Source: Paenibacillus turpanensis (GTDB taxonomy: Bacteria; Bacillota; Bacilli; Paenibacillales; YIM-B00363). From it: a stretch of 64,000 nucleotides of DNA. Made by a program: the position numbers and the translations under genes. The notes under the pieces were generated by a model. The model was not told where the DNA came from. It saw only the letters and a list, made by a program, of their open reading frames with translations, and searched no databases. Shown piece after piece: positions 17,844 to 26,478 of the stretch (position 1 is the first letter of the stretch; every line of letters begins with the position of its first letter). The stretch is from the NCBI RefSeq assembly GCF_011421635.1, contig NZ_WTLI01000006.1, forward strand, positions 129,328-193,327. Direction: 5' to 3'.

Positions 17844-18311
17844 CGCCTTCATTCCTTCTTTGACGACACGCACTGTATCCGCAAAGAGCGGACGGTAATC
17901 CAAGCCCTCTATAAACATTAAAAATTGCTCCCCTGCTTGGCGTACCGTCTCTCGATGCTCTGCAAGCTCTACGGAGTGCCGATCCAGCTCTCGCGGCGCT
18001 CCGTTTTCATTTTGCTCCACTTCAATCCAATGCACGATGCTGCCTTCATGAACAATCGAAAACCCGTATCCCCGGCATTCGGGGTCCCCGCAGCCGCAAA
18101 CAAAGAACGGCATTTTGGCCCATTCATCCGGCGCTGAAAAACGGTCGGGTGCTATATTCTTCGTTGCGCTCCAAATGAGTGCAGGCATTCCAACATCCAC
18201 ACACATCGGCTCGTCGATAAGAATCTCTCCGTTGATTTCTAGATAGACATCCGCCTGCACGATTTGCAGCTCTTCATGCAGCGCCCATCCGGAATACCTT
18301 AACGTAAGCAT
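17838..18311 (-). CDS. conserved hypothetical protein with CxCxxxxC motif
   Basis: Family not recognised. A 157-residue soluble protein. Residues around 92-100 read FVCGCGDPECRGYG, a compact cysteine cluster that could bind a metal. Other regions look like a beta-rich fold with an acidic surface, and no signal peptide or membrane helix is seen. ATG 18311 has AAAAGGAGGG at good spacing, so it is very likely translated. It is divergent from SASP copy 2. Confidence 0.6.
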   Translation of the reverse strand: MLTLRYSGWALHEELQIVQADVYLEINGEILIDEPMCVDVGMPALIWSATKNIAPDRFSAPDEWAKMPFFVCGCGDPECRGYGFSIVHEGSIVHWIEVEQNENGAPRELDRHSVELAEHRETVRQAGEQFLMFIEGLDYRPLFADTVRVVKEGMKAL

Positions 18312-18359
18312 CGTATCCCTCCTTTTCTAGCGCTTGGTGAGAATTTCCAATTCATTTTA

Positions 18360-18389
18360 TGATTAGAATCTTCATTTTGGCTCATACTA
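18360..18389 (+). promoter_or_regulatory. sigma-G promoter of SASP copy 2
   Basis: TGATTA, 17 bp, CATACTA: a perfect sigma-G -10 and a 5/6 -35. The leader then forms a bulged hairpin, AGGTG..AAGAGAC / GTCTCTT..CACCT (18399-18435), immediately before the AAAGGAGG site. Confidence 0.75.
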
Positions 18390-18452
18390 CCTTTCAAGAG
18401 GTGAGCAAGAGACAGTTAACACAGTCTCTTCACCTGAAAGGAGGTGAACAGA

Positions 18453-18680
18453 ATGGGTGCAGGTCAATCTCGTACAAGCAACACCCTGGTAGTACCTCAA
18501 GCTAACCAAGCCTTGGAGCAATTGAAATATGAGGTTGCTCAAGAGCTAGGCATCCAGATCCCGCAAGACGGTTACTACGGCTACATGGCAACTCGTGACA
18601 CAGGTGCAATCGGGGGTCACATTACTCGCCGCCTTGTTGAAATCGCCGAGTCCCAGCTTGCTGGCCAATTCAGAAGATAA
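18453..18680 (+). CDS. small acid-soluble spore protein, alpha/beta type (copy 2)
   Basis: A 75-residue spore DNA-protecting protein, nearly the same as copy 1 at 14783. It has the same germination-protease region (KYEVAQELGI) and DNA-binding core, ending GQFRR. ATG 18453 has GAAAGGAGG 8 bases upstream; the GTG at 18444 lies inside that site. It is transcribed from a sigma-G promoter and closed by a terminator. A hairpin in the leader next to the ribosome site may stabilise the message. Confidence 0.95.
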   Translation: MGAGQSRTSNTLVVPQANQALEQLKYEVAQELGIQIPQDGYYGYMATRDTGAIGGHITRRLVEIAESQLAGQFRR

Positions 18681-18700
18681 TGACAAACGTACTTAACACA

Positions 18701-18737
18701 AAAGGTGGCCGATTCCATATCGGCACACCTTTTTTCC
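18701..18737 (+). terminator. terminator after SASP copy 2
   Basis: Stem AAAGGTG..CCGA / TCGG..CACCTTT with a small internal loop, then T6. Confidence 0.8.
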
Positions 18738-18805
18738 CGTTCTGCACAATTCCATTCCATGATTATTGTTTCGAAAAATGGATTGGAAAAGTCTATAGAT
18801 CTTCA

Positions 18806-19021
18806 CTATGCTTCAAAATTTTCCTTAATTAAATGCTGCACAACCGACAAAGGAATCGAAAGCCTAACATGCACATCCCAGATGGTGCTTTTAGGATTCT
18901 CTTTCAGAAACTCGCGAATTTGCCGTTGGTAATGCGCCAGCTGGTCCAAACACGGCTGACAATAGTCGAAACGGCTGTTAATCAGTAATTTTCCACATTG
19001 TTTGCAATTGGCCAGCGACAT
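18806..19021 (-). CDS. small zinc-ribbon protein, YvyF-like
   Basis: A 71-residue protein with two CxxC pairs (CKQCGK at residues 6-11, YCQPC near 20-25), followed by a short helical region that looks like a winged-helix fragment (TIWDVHVRLSIPLSVVQHLIKEN). The layout resembles the YvyF/flagellar-operon small protein family. The match is by architecture only, and no flagellar genes are nearby. ATG 19021 has CGGAGGG upstream. It lies just before pepF on the same strand. Confidence 0.55.
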   Translation of the reverse strand: MSLANCKQCGKLLINSRFDYCQPCLDQLAHYQRQIREFLKENPKSTIWDVHVRLSIPLSVVQHLIKENFEA

Positions 19022-19068
19022 CGCTTATCCCTCCGTGTCTGAACTTGCTGTCATTTTCTCTATGTCAA

Positions 19069-20862
19069 TTATTTTGTAAGCTCAAGAAACTCCGCAACAT
19101 CCTGCGCCGCCAGGTCTACCCCATTTTTCCAGAAATCCGGCTGGCCCAGATTCACTCCTAAATGCTTCTGCGCCAAATTCTCCACCGTCATGCTGCCCGT
19201 ATCGCGAAGCAGCGCGATATAACGCTCGTCAAATCCTTGACCTTCTTTTAGCGCCTGCGCGTAAATTCCTGTGCTGAACAGGTAACCGAAGGTGTACGGG
19301 AAGTTGTAGAACGGCACATCCGTTGCGTAAAAATGCAGCTTCGACGCCCAGAAATGCGGATGATACTCCGTCAGCGAATTATGGAATGCCTTCTTCTGCG
19401 CTTCAACCATCAGCTCATTCAAGCGCTCTACAGATACGAGGCCGTTCCGGCGTTCTTCATAGAAGCTCAGCTCAAATATAATGCGCGCATGAATATTCAT
19501 AAAGTATGCGATGGAACGATTAATTTTATCGTCCAGCAAGGCAATCTTTTGTTCCTTCGTCGGCGCTGCCTTGATTAACGCGTTAAACACGAGATGCTCC
19601 GCAAACGTTGACGCCGTCTCAGCGACGTTCATCGCATACTGCTGCGCAAGCTGCGGCATATCGTCCATCACATGCTGATGGAAGGCATGGCCGAGCTCGT
19701 GAGCCAGCGTGGACACGTTGTCCATTGTGCCTGTGTACGTCATAAAGATCCGCGTCTGACCGGACAGTGGAAAGCCTGTGCAGAACCCGCCCGGACGCTT
19801 GCCTGCGCGGTCTTCCGCCTCAATCCAGCGTTCCTCAAAGGTGCGGACGGCGAAATCGGCCAGCTTCGGGCTAAACTCGCGGAACTGATTGACAATAATC
19901 TCCGCCGCCTCGTCAAAGGAAACGCCATGACCTCCTTGACCGCCAATTGGCGCCTCAACATCGTACCAAGCAAGCTTTTCAAGGCCAAGAAGCTTCGCCT
20001 TGCGTTCCAGATAGCTGACAAACACCGGCTTGCCCTGTTCGATAACATCCCACATCGTCTGGAACGTTTGCTCCGTCATGCGGTTCATTTGCAGCGGTTC
20101 CTTAAGCACGGAGTCCCATTTGCGATGCTTATACACCTGCAGGCGGAAGCCGCCGAGACGATTTAAGGCGTCTGCGCAATAGTCCGCTTGATTGCCCCAA
20201 GCTTCCTCCCAAGCCGCGAATACACGCTGGCGCACTTCACGGTCGGGGCTGTGCATTTTATTATGCGCTTGGCCGACGGAGAGCAGCTTGGTCTCCCCAT
20301 TTTCTTCAAACGGGATCTTCGTCTTGCTTACAGCTGTGCCATATGCTTCTCCCCAGCCGTGGTAGCCGTCAACGGCCAAATCATTCAGCAGCGCCTCCTG
20401 CTCCGGCGGCAGCTTCTCAAGCGCCTGCTCACGGCGTTCGCTCAAAGGAAAGGCAATGCCGCGGAACGGCTCCGCTTCCAGCATTTTGCCCCACAGCTCG
20501 TCAGGAATCTTCGTAAGCTTCGCATCCAAGCGGGTCAATTCGGAGGAGTATGCTGCATTCATCGCATGCAAACGTCCAAGATGACGGCCCGCTTTTTTAT
20601 CCGATTGATCCTGCGCAAGCAGACATTCTGCAAACGATAAGGCATGATGAATGCGAGCCGTAATCGACTGAAGCTTCGTTACGATGGCCTCAAGCTCTGA
20701 AGCCTTCACGCTTTCCGTACCTTCCCCCGCTTGCGAAATCTGCTGCTGGAATTCGGAAATCAGCTGCTCTGTTTCCGTTAAAAATGTTTCATATTCCGGG
20801 GATTCGCTTCCGCCGGAAAAAAAGGTATGTAGGTCCCATGTTTGCTGTAACGGCTTATTCAT
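19069..20862 (-). CDS. pepF: M3-family oligoendopeptidase F-like
   Basis: A cytoplasmic zinc metallopeptidase that degrades short peptides, 597 residues, normal for PepF. The HExxH zinc motif is in TLAHELGHAFHQH near residue 388, and the third ligand is expected in the following NVAETASTFAEH. ATG 20862 is chosen because AAAGGTGG lies 8 bases before it; the GTG at 20874 is part of that site. In B. subtilis the relative YjbG/PepF influences sporulation peptides; whether this one does is unknown. Confidence 0.9.
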   Translation of the reverse strand: MNKPLQQTWDLHTFFSGGSESPEYETFLTETEQLISEFQQQISQAGEGTESVKASELEAIVTKLQSITARIHHALSFAECLLAQDQSDKKAGRHLGRLHAMNAAYSSELTRLDAKLTKIPDELWGKMLEAEPFRGIAFPLSERREQALEKLPPEQEALLNDLAVDGYHGWGEAYGTAVSKTKIPFEENGETKLLSVGQAHNKMHSPDREVRQRVFAAWEEAWGNQADYCADALNRLGGFRLQVYKHRKWDSVLKEPLQMNRMTEQTFQTMWDVIEQGKPVFVSYLERKAKLLGLEKLAWYDVEAPIGGQGGHGVSFDEAAEIIVNQFREFSPKLADFAVRTFEERWIEAEDRAGKRPGGFCTGFPLSGQTRIFMTYTGTMDNVSTLAHELGHAFHQHVMDDMPQLAQQYAMNVAETASTFAEHLVFNALIKAAPTKEQKIALLDDKINRSIAYFMNIHARIIFELSFYEERRNGLVSVERLNELMVEAQKKAFHNSLTEYHPHFWASKLHFYATDVPFYNFPYTFGYLFSTGIYAQALKEGQGFDERYIALLRDTGSMTVENLAQKHLGVNLGQPDFWKNGVDLAAQDVAEFLELTK

Positions 20863-21043
20863 TCGAAAAACCACCTTTGGTTAATTAATTCGGTGCTCTT
20901 CCATCCATTAAAGCATACATCATGGCCGGGCGGCAATCCGTTGCAGCTGAGCCGTGTCCCCGTTGCAAAGCCCTTATAGGAGGTGTAAGCTTAAACAAGC
21001 ATTGCTTATTTTTCGTACTTCCCAGTTAGAAAGGAGAGTCTCA

Positions 21044-21256
21044 ATGAGACCGCTGCAAATATCCCCGGAAACCGCCGTGAAGCTGGCAAAACAGCTCAAT
21101 GTACCCTTGGAGCATCTCATGCATATGCCTCAGCATATTTTATTAAAGAAGCTTGCCGAGCTCGCGAATGAACCGGAACAAACGGAGGGTGCGGACAAGT
21201 CCGAAGCTGAAAGCTCCGACGGCTCGACTCCATCCTCGGGCAAGCAGGGAACGTAA
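21044..21256 (+). CDS. yycC: YycC-family small protein
   Basis: A 70-residue protein. The first 40 residues (MRPLQISPETAVKLAKQLNV...) match the YycC family, which has an HTH-like helical core of unknown function. The C-terminal 30 residues are an acidic, Ser/Gly-rich tail that is longer than in B. subtilis YycC. ATG 21044 has AAAGGAGAG upstream; the longer frame from 20954 has no family similarity before that Met. It is followed after 2 bases by the next small gene. Confidence 0.75.
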   Translation: MRPLQISPETAVKLAKQLNVPLEHLMHMPQHILLKKLAELANEPEQTEGADKSEAESSDGSTPSSGKQGT

Positions 21257-21258
21257 CG

Positions 21259-21492
21259 ATGATTCCTTTCGAAAATACGTTGCCCTACGAAACAATTAAA
21301 AATGACATTTATATTTCCGAATGTCCCTTTTGTTCGAGGGAAAACGTCCTGCTGCCGCTTAAAAAAACAAACCTCCCCGAAATTCGGGAAGGCCGTAAGC
21401 ACTTGCTCGTGTTTCCATGCTGCCGGGGCAAGCTGACATTGATCGACGCGGACAGCGATTATTTGCTGAGCACCCGGCCGATTCGCTGCTGA
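21259..21492 (+). CDS. small hypothetical protein with cysteine pairs
   Basis: Family not recognised. A 77-residue protein with a CPFC pair near residue 22 and CC near residue 54, spaced like a zinc-ribbon. A final Cys is at the end (RPIRC). Its ATG is 2 bases after the yycC stop, with AGGGAACG inside the upstream gene, so the two are translated together. It is convergent with the DUF2225 gene, 15 bases away. Confidence 0.6.
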   Translation: MIPFENTLPYETIKNDIYISECPFCSRENVLLPLKKTNLPEIREGRKHLLVFPCCRGKLTLIDADSDYLLSTRPIRC

Positions 21493-21507
21493 TTGGCGGC
21501 CGGCCGG

Positions 21508-22209
21508 TTATTTTTGTTCGTTCATTTCCTCTGGAAGCTCCAGCTTCTCCGCGAGCATATCTTCTCTGGTCGCCTGCCACATTTCCCGGGAAGCCCGAAT
21601 CATCCCGGCATCCATAATGCTTTTATCATTGATAACACGCCCAAACCACTTCACCGCTTCATGGTAATTTTTCAATCGGCGGTTCAATTCCCCGAGCATA
21701 TACATTAATCTTGCATTATTCACTGCTCCGCTTTCGACCTCGTAGGTCCGCACATACGCTTCTAATGCAAATTGAAGAAAGCGGTTTTCCTGCTCGGTCT
21801 CCCCTTTGTAACGATGCAGCCAAGCGATATGGTGTAAAAGACCGGCGATGATCCGCGGGCTTTCTTCCTTGATCTGGGCGCAGACCAGGCCGAGCTTGTA
21901 GGTCTGCATTGCCATGTCCCACGTTCGCTCTCCGCCAAACTGCTTCATCGTCCAATGATCCGCAACCTTTTCCTTAAACAGCGCTTTGTGCTTAGGGGTA
22001 AAACGATCCGAAAAATTTTCGGTGCTAGCATATCCGCACCAGCTGCAAACCCTCACCACGTAATAATCCGGGTTAATTTCTTTATAATGCAAACAAAAAT
22101 CCGAATCCGTCTGCACCGCCTTTTTAAAGCTGGACCGCACGCGGGAGGTTTCAAACGTATTCTCGCAATAACTGCATTGGACTTGGGTTTGATACAACGG
22201 ACTGACCAT
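21508..22209 (-). CDS. DUF2225 family protein
   Basis: A 233-residue cytoplasmic protein. The N-terminal domain has two cysteine pairs, CSYCENTFE near residue 12 and CSWCGYASTENF near residue 58, likely a zinc site. The C-terminal two thirds are helical, TPR-like repeats (around YKLGLVCAQIKEES and LMYMLGELNRRLKNY). This matches the DUF2225 family of Firmicutes; the function is not known to me. ATG 22209 has GGGAGGCATCT upstream. A tiny membrane ORF lies 63 bases upstream on the same strand. Confidence 0.7.
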   Translation of the reverse strand: MVSPLYQTQVQCSYCENTFETSRVRSSFKKAVQTDSDFCLHYKEINPDYYVVRVCSWCGYASTENFSDRFTPKHKALFKEKVADHWTMKQFGGERTWDMAMQTYKLGLVCAQIKEESPRIIAGLLHHIAWLHRYKGETEQENRFLQFALEAYVRTYEVESGAVNNARLMYMLGELNRRLKNYHEAVKWFGRVINDKSIMDAGMIRASREMWQATREDMLAEKLELPEEMNEQK

Positions 22210-22272
22210 AGATGCCTCCCTTGGCTGCGCTGACTAAACCGTACAGATGGTTTCTCTCTTACCGCTCCGGGT

Positions 22273-22380
22273 TTACTCGGCCTCGCGCTCTTCCCATTCG
22301 TCAAGAGGCGCACCGATCAGCGATTCTTTAATGACATAAACAAATCCGCACACACATAACGCCGCGATAATTTCCGTCAT
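22273..22380 (-). CDS. possible 35-residue membrane microprotein
   Basis: A small open frame with GGGAGTGGTG before its ATG. It encodes MTEIIAALCVCGFVYVIKES, then an acidic tail ending in EEREAE. One hydrophobic helix (residues 4-17) is followed by a charged end, as in bacterial single-pass microproteins. It precedes the DUF2225 gene on the same strand. Support is the ribosome site and the amphipathic design only. Confidence 0.5.
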   Translation of the reverse strand: MTEIIAALCVCGFVYVIKESLIGAPLDEWEEREAE

Positions 22381-22543
22381 TAATCACCACTCCCTAAGCT
22401 CGTTGCTTATGTTAACTATACCATAAGACCTATGAAAAATCAGTAATGGATCCGGGACACAATCATATAAGTGAATATGGGGGGATGGACAACTTGCTTT
22501 CGTGATTCCCCTCTTCGGCAAATGCAGAAGGAGGCGCTTCCGT

Positions 22544-23785
22544 ATGAGAAACGGACGGGCTTTGGCGTCGCTTGCGATCGGTTTAAGCTGTGCAGCGATT
22601 GCCGCTTATTTCGTAATTTTTCCCCAAGATGTGCTGGATGCGGCATTAAAGGGATTATCGATTTGGTGGGATGTGCTGTTCCCTTCTTTGTTCCCTTTCT
22701 TTGTCATCTCCGAAATTATGCTCGGATTTGGCGTCGTTCACTTCTTCGGCACGCTGCTTGATCCGCTGATGCGGCCTCTGTTCCGCATACCGGGGCTTGG
22801 CGGCTTTGTGATGGCCATGGGCTTTGCCTCCGGCTATCCGGTCGCGTCCAAGCTGACGACGCAGCTCTGGGATCAGAAGGTCATTACCCGGACGGAAGGC
22901 GAGCGGCTTGTTGCCTTCACAACGACATCCGATCCGATATTTTTGATTGGTGCGGTTTGTATCGGCTTTTATCATGACGTTTCGCTGGCTCCTGTGCTTG
23001 CCAGCGCTCACTATGGAGCCGCAGTCGTAATTGGGCTGATGATGCGCTTCTACAAGGGAAGCTCGGACCCGCAGGACGAACTGGCTGCACCGCTCGTTAA
23101 GCTGCATAATCCAAAGCCGCTGCTGTACCGCGCGCTGCAGTCGATGCACCGGGCCCGAATGAACGATGGTCGCTCCTTCGGGCTTCTCCTCCGCCAGGCC
23201 GTTGAATCTTCTTTCCGGCTCATCATCGTAGTCGGCGGCCTTGTCGTGTTTTTTGCCGTCATCCTGGAGACGCTGGCGCTTTCCGGTGTGTTAGCCGTCA
23301 TCTATGCGGCTGTAGCTGCGCTGCTGAAGCTGCTTGCGCTGCCGCTGCCTTTGTCCGACGGTATCGTCAACGGATTTTTTGAGGTGACGCTTGGCGCCCG
23401 CTCTGCGGGGGAAGCATCGGGGGTTCCCTTGGTGCAAAAGGCGGCGATCGGAGCTGTCGTGCTTTCATGGGCCGGCTTGTCGGTGCATGCGCAAATCGCC
23501 AGCCTAGTCAGCCGGTGCGGGTTTCGCTACAAGCCGTTTTTGTTTGCCCGTGCGATGCATTCCATCATCGCTTTTATCCTTGTACTCATATTGTGGAACC
23601 CGCTTCAAGGAGCTAGAGAAGCGGCTTCCGTTTGGCTCCCTGTCGAGTCCTCCGAGTCTGCGGCTGCCTTCACCAAGCTATGGTCTTTCCCGGCTGCAGC
23701 ATTAACACTGGGTGCTCTGCTTCTCGGCTTCAGCCTGCTCGCGGTCACCGTCTCCGCAATCACCTCCAAGACTCGCACGCGATGA
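22544..23785 (+). CDS. ylbJ: sporulation integral membrane protein YlbJ
   Basis: A 413-residue polytopic membrane protein made in the mother cell under sigma-E in B. subtilis and needed for efficient, heat-resistant spores. Family signatures are DVLFPSLFPFFVISE, GFASGYPVASKLTT, and the C-terminal GLSVHAQIASLVSRCGF. Nucleoside-transporter-like gate motifs are present. ATG 22544 has AGAAGGAGG upstream; the frame from 22502 lacks a site. nadK follows after a short interval holding a 16-codon ORF. Confidence 0.92.
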   Translation: MRNGRALASLAIGLSCAAIAAYFVIFPQDVLDAALKGLSIWWDVLFPSLFPFFVISEIMLGFGVVHFFGTLLDPLMRPLFRIPGLGGFVMAMGFASGYPVASKLTTQLWDQKVITRTEGERLVAFTTTSDPIFLIGAVCIGFYHDVSLAPVLASAHYGAAVVIGLMMRFYKGSSDPQDELAAPLVKLHNPKPLLYRALQSMHRARMNDGRSFGLLLRQAVESSFRLIIVVGGLVVFFAVILETLALSGVLAVIYAAVAALLKLLALPLPLSDGIVNGFFEVTLGARSAGEASGVPLVQKAAIGAVVLSWAGLSVHAQIASLVSRCGFRYKPFLFARAMHSIIAFILVLILWNPLQGAREAASVWLPVESSESAAAFTKLWSFPAAALTLGALLLGFSLLAVTVSAITSKTRTR

Positions 23786-23800
23786 AAGGAGGATGTATAT

Positions 23801-23851
23801 TTGTACAAGTCAGCGAAAATGTTTTATGATGAAGGGGACTTTTATGCTTAG
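23801..23851 (+). CDS. possible 16-codon leader peptide before nadK
   Basis: TTG at 23801 has AAAGGAGG with 8-base spacing and opens a frame of 16 codons (MYKSAKMFYDEGDFYA). Its stop touches the nadK ribosome site at 23852. The strong site and tight spacing suggest it is translated, possibly to couple nadK to ylbJ. It could also be a chance ORF. Confidence 0.35.
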   Translation: MYKSAKMFYDEGDFYA

Positions 23852-23865
23852 CGGAGGTGCCCCCT

Positions 23866-24675
23866 TTGAAATATGCCGTATTGGACCGCGGAGACGAGCT
23901 TTCGAAGCAGCTGACCGAAAAGCTGCATTACCTGGCTGGTGAACGTCATCTGCAGCGAGACGAAAAAAGCCCCGATGTCGTAGTTTCGATCGGAGGCGAC
24001 GGAACGATGCTGCATGCTTTTCATATGTATCAATATCGGCTGGAGAGTGTCTGCTTCGTTGGAATTCATACCGGCCATCTCGGCTTCTATGCCGATTGGA
24101 AAGCCTCCGAAATTGAAACGCTGCTGGATGCCATGGCGTCCCCGGACACAGCGCTTCATCAGCGGATCGTCAAATACCCGCTGGTTGAAACCGAGCTCGT
24201 ATCCGTCGACGGCACAGAAACGCATTTGGCGTTAAACGAGCTGACCATCAAGGGGTTGAACGCTACCTTGGTGGCACGCCTGACTATTAATGACGAGCCG
24301 TTTGAGATGTTCCGCGGAGACGGTATCTGCATATCCTCTCCGTCTGGAAGCACGGCTTATAATAAAAGTTTGGGAGGGGCCATGGTGCACCCCTCCCTAG
24401 AAACGATTCAAATTGCGGAAATCGCGTCGATCAACAACCGTGTATATCGTACGCTCGGCTCTTCACTTGTCCTGCCGAAGCATCATCACTGCGATATTGA
24501 GCCGCGCAAAAATCAAGTGCTGCTTGTGGCCAAAGATCATATACCGCTGCAGCGCAATGACCTGCTGTCCATCCGCTGCCGCGTATCGACCCGTAAGGTC
24601 GCTTTCGCACGCTACCGCCCGTTCCCGTTCTGGAATCGGGTTCGCGATGCCTTTATCGGCTCGCAGATCGATTAG
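23866..24675 (+). CDS. nadK: NAD kinase
   Basis: Phosphorylates NAD to NADP in the cytoplasm. It has 269 residues. The catalytic GGDG loop is in VVSIGGDGTMLHAFH near residue 44, and the second conserved NAD-binding region is GDGICISSPSGSTAYNKSLGGA. TTG 23866 gives the normal N-terminus MKYAV and has CGGAGG 8 bases upstream; the GTG at 23857 overlaps that site. It is convergent with yutD, overlapping by 4 bases. Confidence 0.93.
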   Translation: MKYAVLDRGDELSKQLTEKLHYLAGERHLQRDEKSPDVVVSIGGDGTMLHAFHMYQYRLESVCFVGIHTGHLGFYADWKASEIETLLDAMASPDTALHQRIVKYPLVETELVSVDGTETHLALNELTIKGLNATLVARLTINDEPFEMFRGDGICISSPSGSTAYNKSLGGAMVHPSLETIQIAEIASINNRVYRTLGSSLVLPKHHHCDIEPRKNQVLLVAKDHIPLQRNDLLSIRCRVSTRKVAFARYRPFPFWNRVRDAFIGSQID

Positions 24676-25403
24676 CTGGGCCGGCCGCGTTCCTGAGATG
24701 GCGGCGGGTTGCGTTTGCCCTGTCCCTGCTGTTTATAGCTTTGTCCACCGCCCCTGGATTGTCCATGGGCGTTTTGATTTTTATTCGGCCGGGAAGGACG
24801 CTGCTCGTTGGAGCGCGCCCCCTTCCCGTCATGCCTCGCATCCTGCTTGCGGTGATCGGAACGGGAGTCTCCTCGGGCATCCCCTCTGCTCTCAGAACGG
24901 CGGTTCTCCGATGACCTTCCTTCCGCCCCTGCTTGGCCTTTCGGTTCAAAGGATTTGCCGTGGGAACGAGGACGGCGTTCATGGCTACGCCCTTCATTCC
25001 AGTGGCGTTCTTGCGGCCGGCGTTCAGCAGCCGGGGCATCGCCGTCTTGTTTCACGCCCGCTTCTCCCGGCTGCGGCGCGTACTCTTCTTCTATAGAAAG
25101 CGCCTTTTCCTCCTCGGCAGTGCGAGGACGATCCTTGACCTTCTGAACCACAAAATGCGCGCAGCCGAAATTGCAGTATTCCTGAAGATAATCCTGAAGC
25201 CCCGCAACCGAGGATTCCTTCGATGAACGAGGATTCGTCTCCAGGAAAAAGCCTTTCAACCGAAGCTGATTATAGCCCCAATCTCCAACAATATAATCGT
25301 AGCGCTCCAGCACCTCGCTGTACCTGCTGCGGAACGCTTCCGGGTTCCAGCCGTTGCGGAAATCCTTCACTACTTCGTATGTCATCCCGCCAATATTCAT
25401 CAT
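24672..25403 (-). CDS. yutD: YutD-family protein with a long Arg/Gly/Gln/Ser-rich tail
   Basis: Residues 1-100 or so match the YutD family (DUF1027), conserved next to lipA in Bacillales and of unknown function. Conserved pieces are [18 protein letters not shown] and [15 protein letters not shown]. Residues from about 110 to 243 are low-complexity, rich in Arg, Gly, Ser, Gln, His and Glu, with RGG/SRG-like pieces. B. subtilis YutD ends at about 100 residues, so the tail more than doubles the protein. It starts with an ATGA overlap on the lipA stop and is translationally coupled to it. Confidence 0.8.
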   Translation of the reverse strand: MMNIGGMTYEVVKDFRNGWNPEAFRSRYSEVLERYDYIVGDWGYNQLRLKGFFLETNPRSSKESSVAGLQDYLQEYCNFGCAHFVVQKVKDRPRTAEEEKALSIEEEYAPQPGEAGVKQDGDAPAAERRPQERHWNEGRSHERRPRSHGKSFEPKGQAGAEGRSSENRRSESRGDARGDSRSDHRKQDARHDGKGARSNEQRPSRPNKNQNAHGQSRGGGQSYKQQGQGKRNPPPSQERGRPS

Positions 25404-26320
25404 GCTTTGCTCACTTTCTCGGCTTTCGCGGCATCCGCCTGTTCATGGGCGTGGTACGAGCTGCGCACCAGCGGACCGGATTCCACATGGCTGAAGCCAC
25501 GCTTTAAGCCCTCTTCCTTCAGCGCAGCAAACTCTTCCGGCGAGTAATATTTCTGCACGCTAAGATGCTGCTTCGTCGGCTGCAAATATTGGCCAATGGT
25601 CATAATATTGCAGTCGACTGCCCGTAAATCGTCCATTGTCTGCAAAATTTCGTCCCATTCTTCGCCGACGCCAATCATGATGCTCGACTTCGTCGGGATA
25701 TTTGGGGCGTATTCCTTCGAACGCTTGAGCAGCTCCAGTGAACGATCGTATTTCGCCTTGGAACGAACACGATCGGACATGCGCTCAACGGTTTCCATGT
25801 TATGGTTAAGCACCTCAGGCTTTGCGTCAAGCACCTTATAAAGCGAATCGGCGTCGCCTTGAAAATCGGGAATCAGCACCTCAACGTTGCAGAACGGCAT
25901 CCGGCGGCGGATCGCGAGGATCGTCTCGGCAAAAATCGAAGCGCCCCCGTCCCCTAGATCGTCGCGCGCAACCGAGGTTACTACAGCATGGCGCAGCCCC
26001 ATCTGCTCGGCTGCTTCCGCAACGCGCTCCGGCTCCGCTAAATCAAGCTCCGTCGGCTGCCCGGTCTTGACCGCGCAAAAACGGCAGGCTCTCGTACAAA
26101 TATCGCCAAGAATCATAAAAGTAGCTGTGCGGTTTGCCCAGCATTCGTGAATATTCGGGCACTTCGCTTCCTCGCACACGGTGTGCAAGGTTTTGGAGCG
26201 CATCATTTGTTTAATTTCTTTAAAATCTTCAAAACGCTCACCGGAAATCAAATCGATTTTTAACCATTCCGGTTTGCGGAGAGTCTGTTTTTTCAATTTA
26301 GACCGCGTTTCCGTGCTCAC
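25400..26320 (-). CDS. lipA: lipoyl synthase
   Basis: A radical-SAM enzyme that inserts two sulfurs into protein-bound octanoyl groups to make lipoyl cofactors. It has 306 residues. The auxiliary [4Fe-4S] ligands are in [12 protein letters not shown] near residues 50-61, and the radical-SAM CxxxCxxC is CTRACRFC near residue 76. The C-terminal RSSY motif (LVRSSYHA) supplies the serine ligand. The GTG start at 26320 has AGAGGATG upstream. The neighbourhood lipA-yutD with yunA and yunB nearby repeats the B. subtilis arrangement. Confidence 0.95.
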   Translation of the reverse strand: MSTETRSKLKKQTLRKPEWLKIDLISGERFEDFKEIKQMMRSKTLHTVCEEAKCPNIHECWANRTATFMILGDICTRACRFCAVKTGQPTELDLAEPERVAEAAEQMGLRHAVVTSVARDDLGDGGASIFAETILAIRRRMPFCNVEVLIPDFQGDADSLYKVLDAKPEVLNHNMETVERMSDRVRSKAKYDRSLELLKRSKEYAPNIPTKSSIMIGVGEEWDEILQTMDDLRAVDCNIMTIGQYLQPTKQHLSVQKYYSPEEFAALKEEGLKRGFSHVESGPLVRSSYHAHEQADAAKAEKVSKA

Positions 26321-26478
26321 CTACATCCTCTCGCTTTCCTATTCTTCCTTTAAAAAAAGAAACACAGATTATGTACGTATTATAACATGAACCGTAGAAC
26401 ATTCCACATTTGACGCTATTTTGATATCATAGGGAATGACAGTCGAAAGGGTTTTACACATAAGGAGGGGGGATACCC

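Noticed and set aside
20918-21028. 35-codon ORF with CPRC upstream of yycC
   Set aside because: There is no ribosome site before its ATG, and it reads through the AGGAGG-like sequence ahead of yycC. I could not support it.
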